From positions 1,116,001-1,180,000 of the forward strand of contig JAXLYE010000002.1 in assembly GCA_046351595.1 (NCBI GenBank): a stretch of DNA of 64,000 bases, written 5' to 3'. This document shows positions 63,435 through 64,000 of this stretch, piece after piece; the first letter of the stretch is position 1, and the number at the start of each line of letters is the position of its first letter. Below the pieces are notes generated by a model that ran no database searches, was not told the DNA's origin, and saw only the letters and a program-made list of their open reading frames with translations. The stretch is from JAXLYE01 sp046351595. GTDB taxonomy: Bacteria > Myxococcota_A > Polyangia > Palsa-1104 > JAEUJZ01. The translations under genes were made by a program, and so were the position numbers.

Positions 63435-64000
63435 CTAGAGCTCGATGTGCGCGCCCATCTCGACGACGCGGTTGGCCGGGATGCCGAAGAAGGCGGTGGC
63501 CGGGCGGGCGTTGCGCGACAGATAAGCGAACAGCTCCTTGCGCCAGCGCGCCAGCCCCGACTTGCCGGTGGTGAGCAGCGTCTCGCGCCCGAGGAAGTAG
63601 CTGGTGTCGTGCTCGGCGGTCAGCAGGCCGGCCTCGCGGCAGCGGCGCAGGATCTCGGGCACGTTCGGCGTCTGCATGAAGCCGCAGCGGGCGATGACCT
63701 GGTAGAAGCCCTGACCGAGCTCGCGCACGCTGACGCGCCGGCTCGGCAGCACCTCGGGCACGCGGTCGGTGACGACGGACAAGAGCACCACCTGCTCGTG
63801 CAGGAGCTTGTTGTGCTTGAAGTGGTGCAAGAGCACGACGGGCGCGCCCTCGGGGTTGCCGGTCATGAACACCGCCGTGCCCTTGACCCGCGGCGGCTTC
63901 CGGCTGGCCAGGTCGGCCATGAACAGGTCCATCGGCAGCGACGCGCTCTGCACGTAGCGCTCGAGCGCGTGGCGGCCCGCCTTCCACGTCGTCATCAGCG
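63435..64000 (-). CDS. kup: Kup potassium transporter, C-terminal part (truncated by window end)
   Basis: The frame stays open to the end of the window, so only the last 188 residues are seen. They match the soluble C-terminal domain of the Kup/HAK K+/H+ symporters: GTAVFMTGNPEGAP, LLHHFKHNKLLHEQVVLLSVVTD, LGQGFYQVIARCGFMQTPNVP, YFLGRETLL, LFAYLSRNA and the closing FGIPANRVVEMGAHIEL. The membrane part lies beyond base 64000. The gene ends 52 bp before the start of the next lipoprotein gene, read in the same direction. Confidence 0.95.
   Translation of the reverse strand, partial: LMTTWKAGRHALERYVQSASLPMDLFMADLASRKPPRVKGTAVFMTGNPEGAPVVLLHHFKHNKLLHEQVVLLSVVTDRVPEVLPSRRVSVRELGQGFYQVIARCGFMQTPNVPEILRRCREAGLLTAEHDTSYFLGRETLLTTGKSGLARWRKELFAYLSRNARPATAFFGIPANRVVEMGAHIEL

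Overview
The window is about 70% GC and reads as one stretch of a chromosome from a predatory or social deltaproteobacterium, most likely Myxococcota. The reasons are the codon bias, membrane-bound Ser/Thr kinases of the PknB and PknK type, very large hybrid histidine kinases, many lipoproteins with low-complexity linkers, a terpene synthase, and small families that I associate with that phylum. No phage, insertion sequence, CRISPR array, tRNA or rRNA was seen. The genus cannot be set from the sequence alone.

Layout. 0-7 kb: the end of epmA (EF-P lysylation), a glutathione-dependent formaldehyde detoxification pair (adhC-fghA) with three tandem palindromes between the genes, serA, and a two-gene operon of unknown function with a zinc ribbon. 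7-22.6 kb: a signalling block with a membrane Ser/Thr kinase, an NtrC-type activator, a hybrid kinase carrying REC and HPt, a separate REC-HPt protein, a single-domain receiver, a PAS protein and a PknK-like kinase/ATPase/TPR giant. It is interrupted by a YeeE/YedE sulfur-transport pair translationally coupled to a small Cys-rich protein. 22.6-27 kb: a class I terpene synthase behind an unusually AT-rich promoter, a hotdog thioesterase and two secreted lipoproteins. 27-35.8 kb: an exosortase overlapping a VIT/VWA membrane protein that itself ends in a PEP-CTERM-like signal, then a YfhO-like membrane protein, a family 2 glycosyltransferase and a metallophosphoesterase. 36-40.5 kb: the conserved rpmH-rnpA-yidD-yidC-mnmE block, without dnaA. 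40.5-64 kb: a PF00882-like protein, a peptidylglycine-monooxygenase-like copper lipoprotein, a kinase-receiver-cyclase fusion, pbpC, a kelch lipoprotein, gloA, a ClC channel with CBS domains, a P460-like cytochrome, a radical SAM fusion protein, a prenyl diphosphate synthase, more lipoproteins, an F420-reductase-like protein, and the end of kup.

How the parts fit. adhC-fghA and gloA detoxify aldehydes through glutathione. The prenyl diphosphate synthase (58 kb) could supply the terpene synthase (22.8 kb). YidC/YidD, the exosortase pair, PBP1C and the lipoproteins all concern the envelope. The signalling block looks able to run one or more multistep phosphorelays next to Ser/Thr kinase signalling.

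The most general unexplained signal is a TAnnnT hexamer placed 6-9 nt before the start codon of about a dozen genes, usually without a Shine-Dalgarno sequence. This points to widespread leaderless or near-leaderless transcripts and fixes several start codons. The exosortase with a dedicated neighbouring target is the best candidate for a little-described system.
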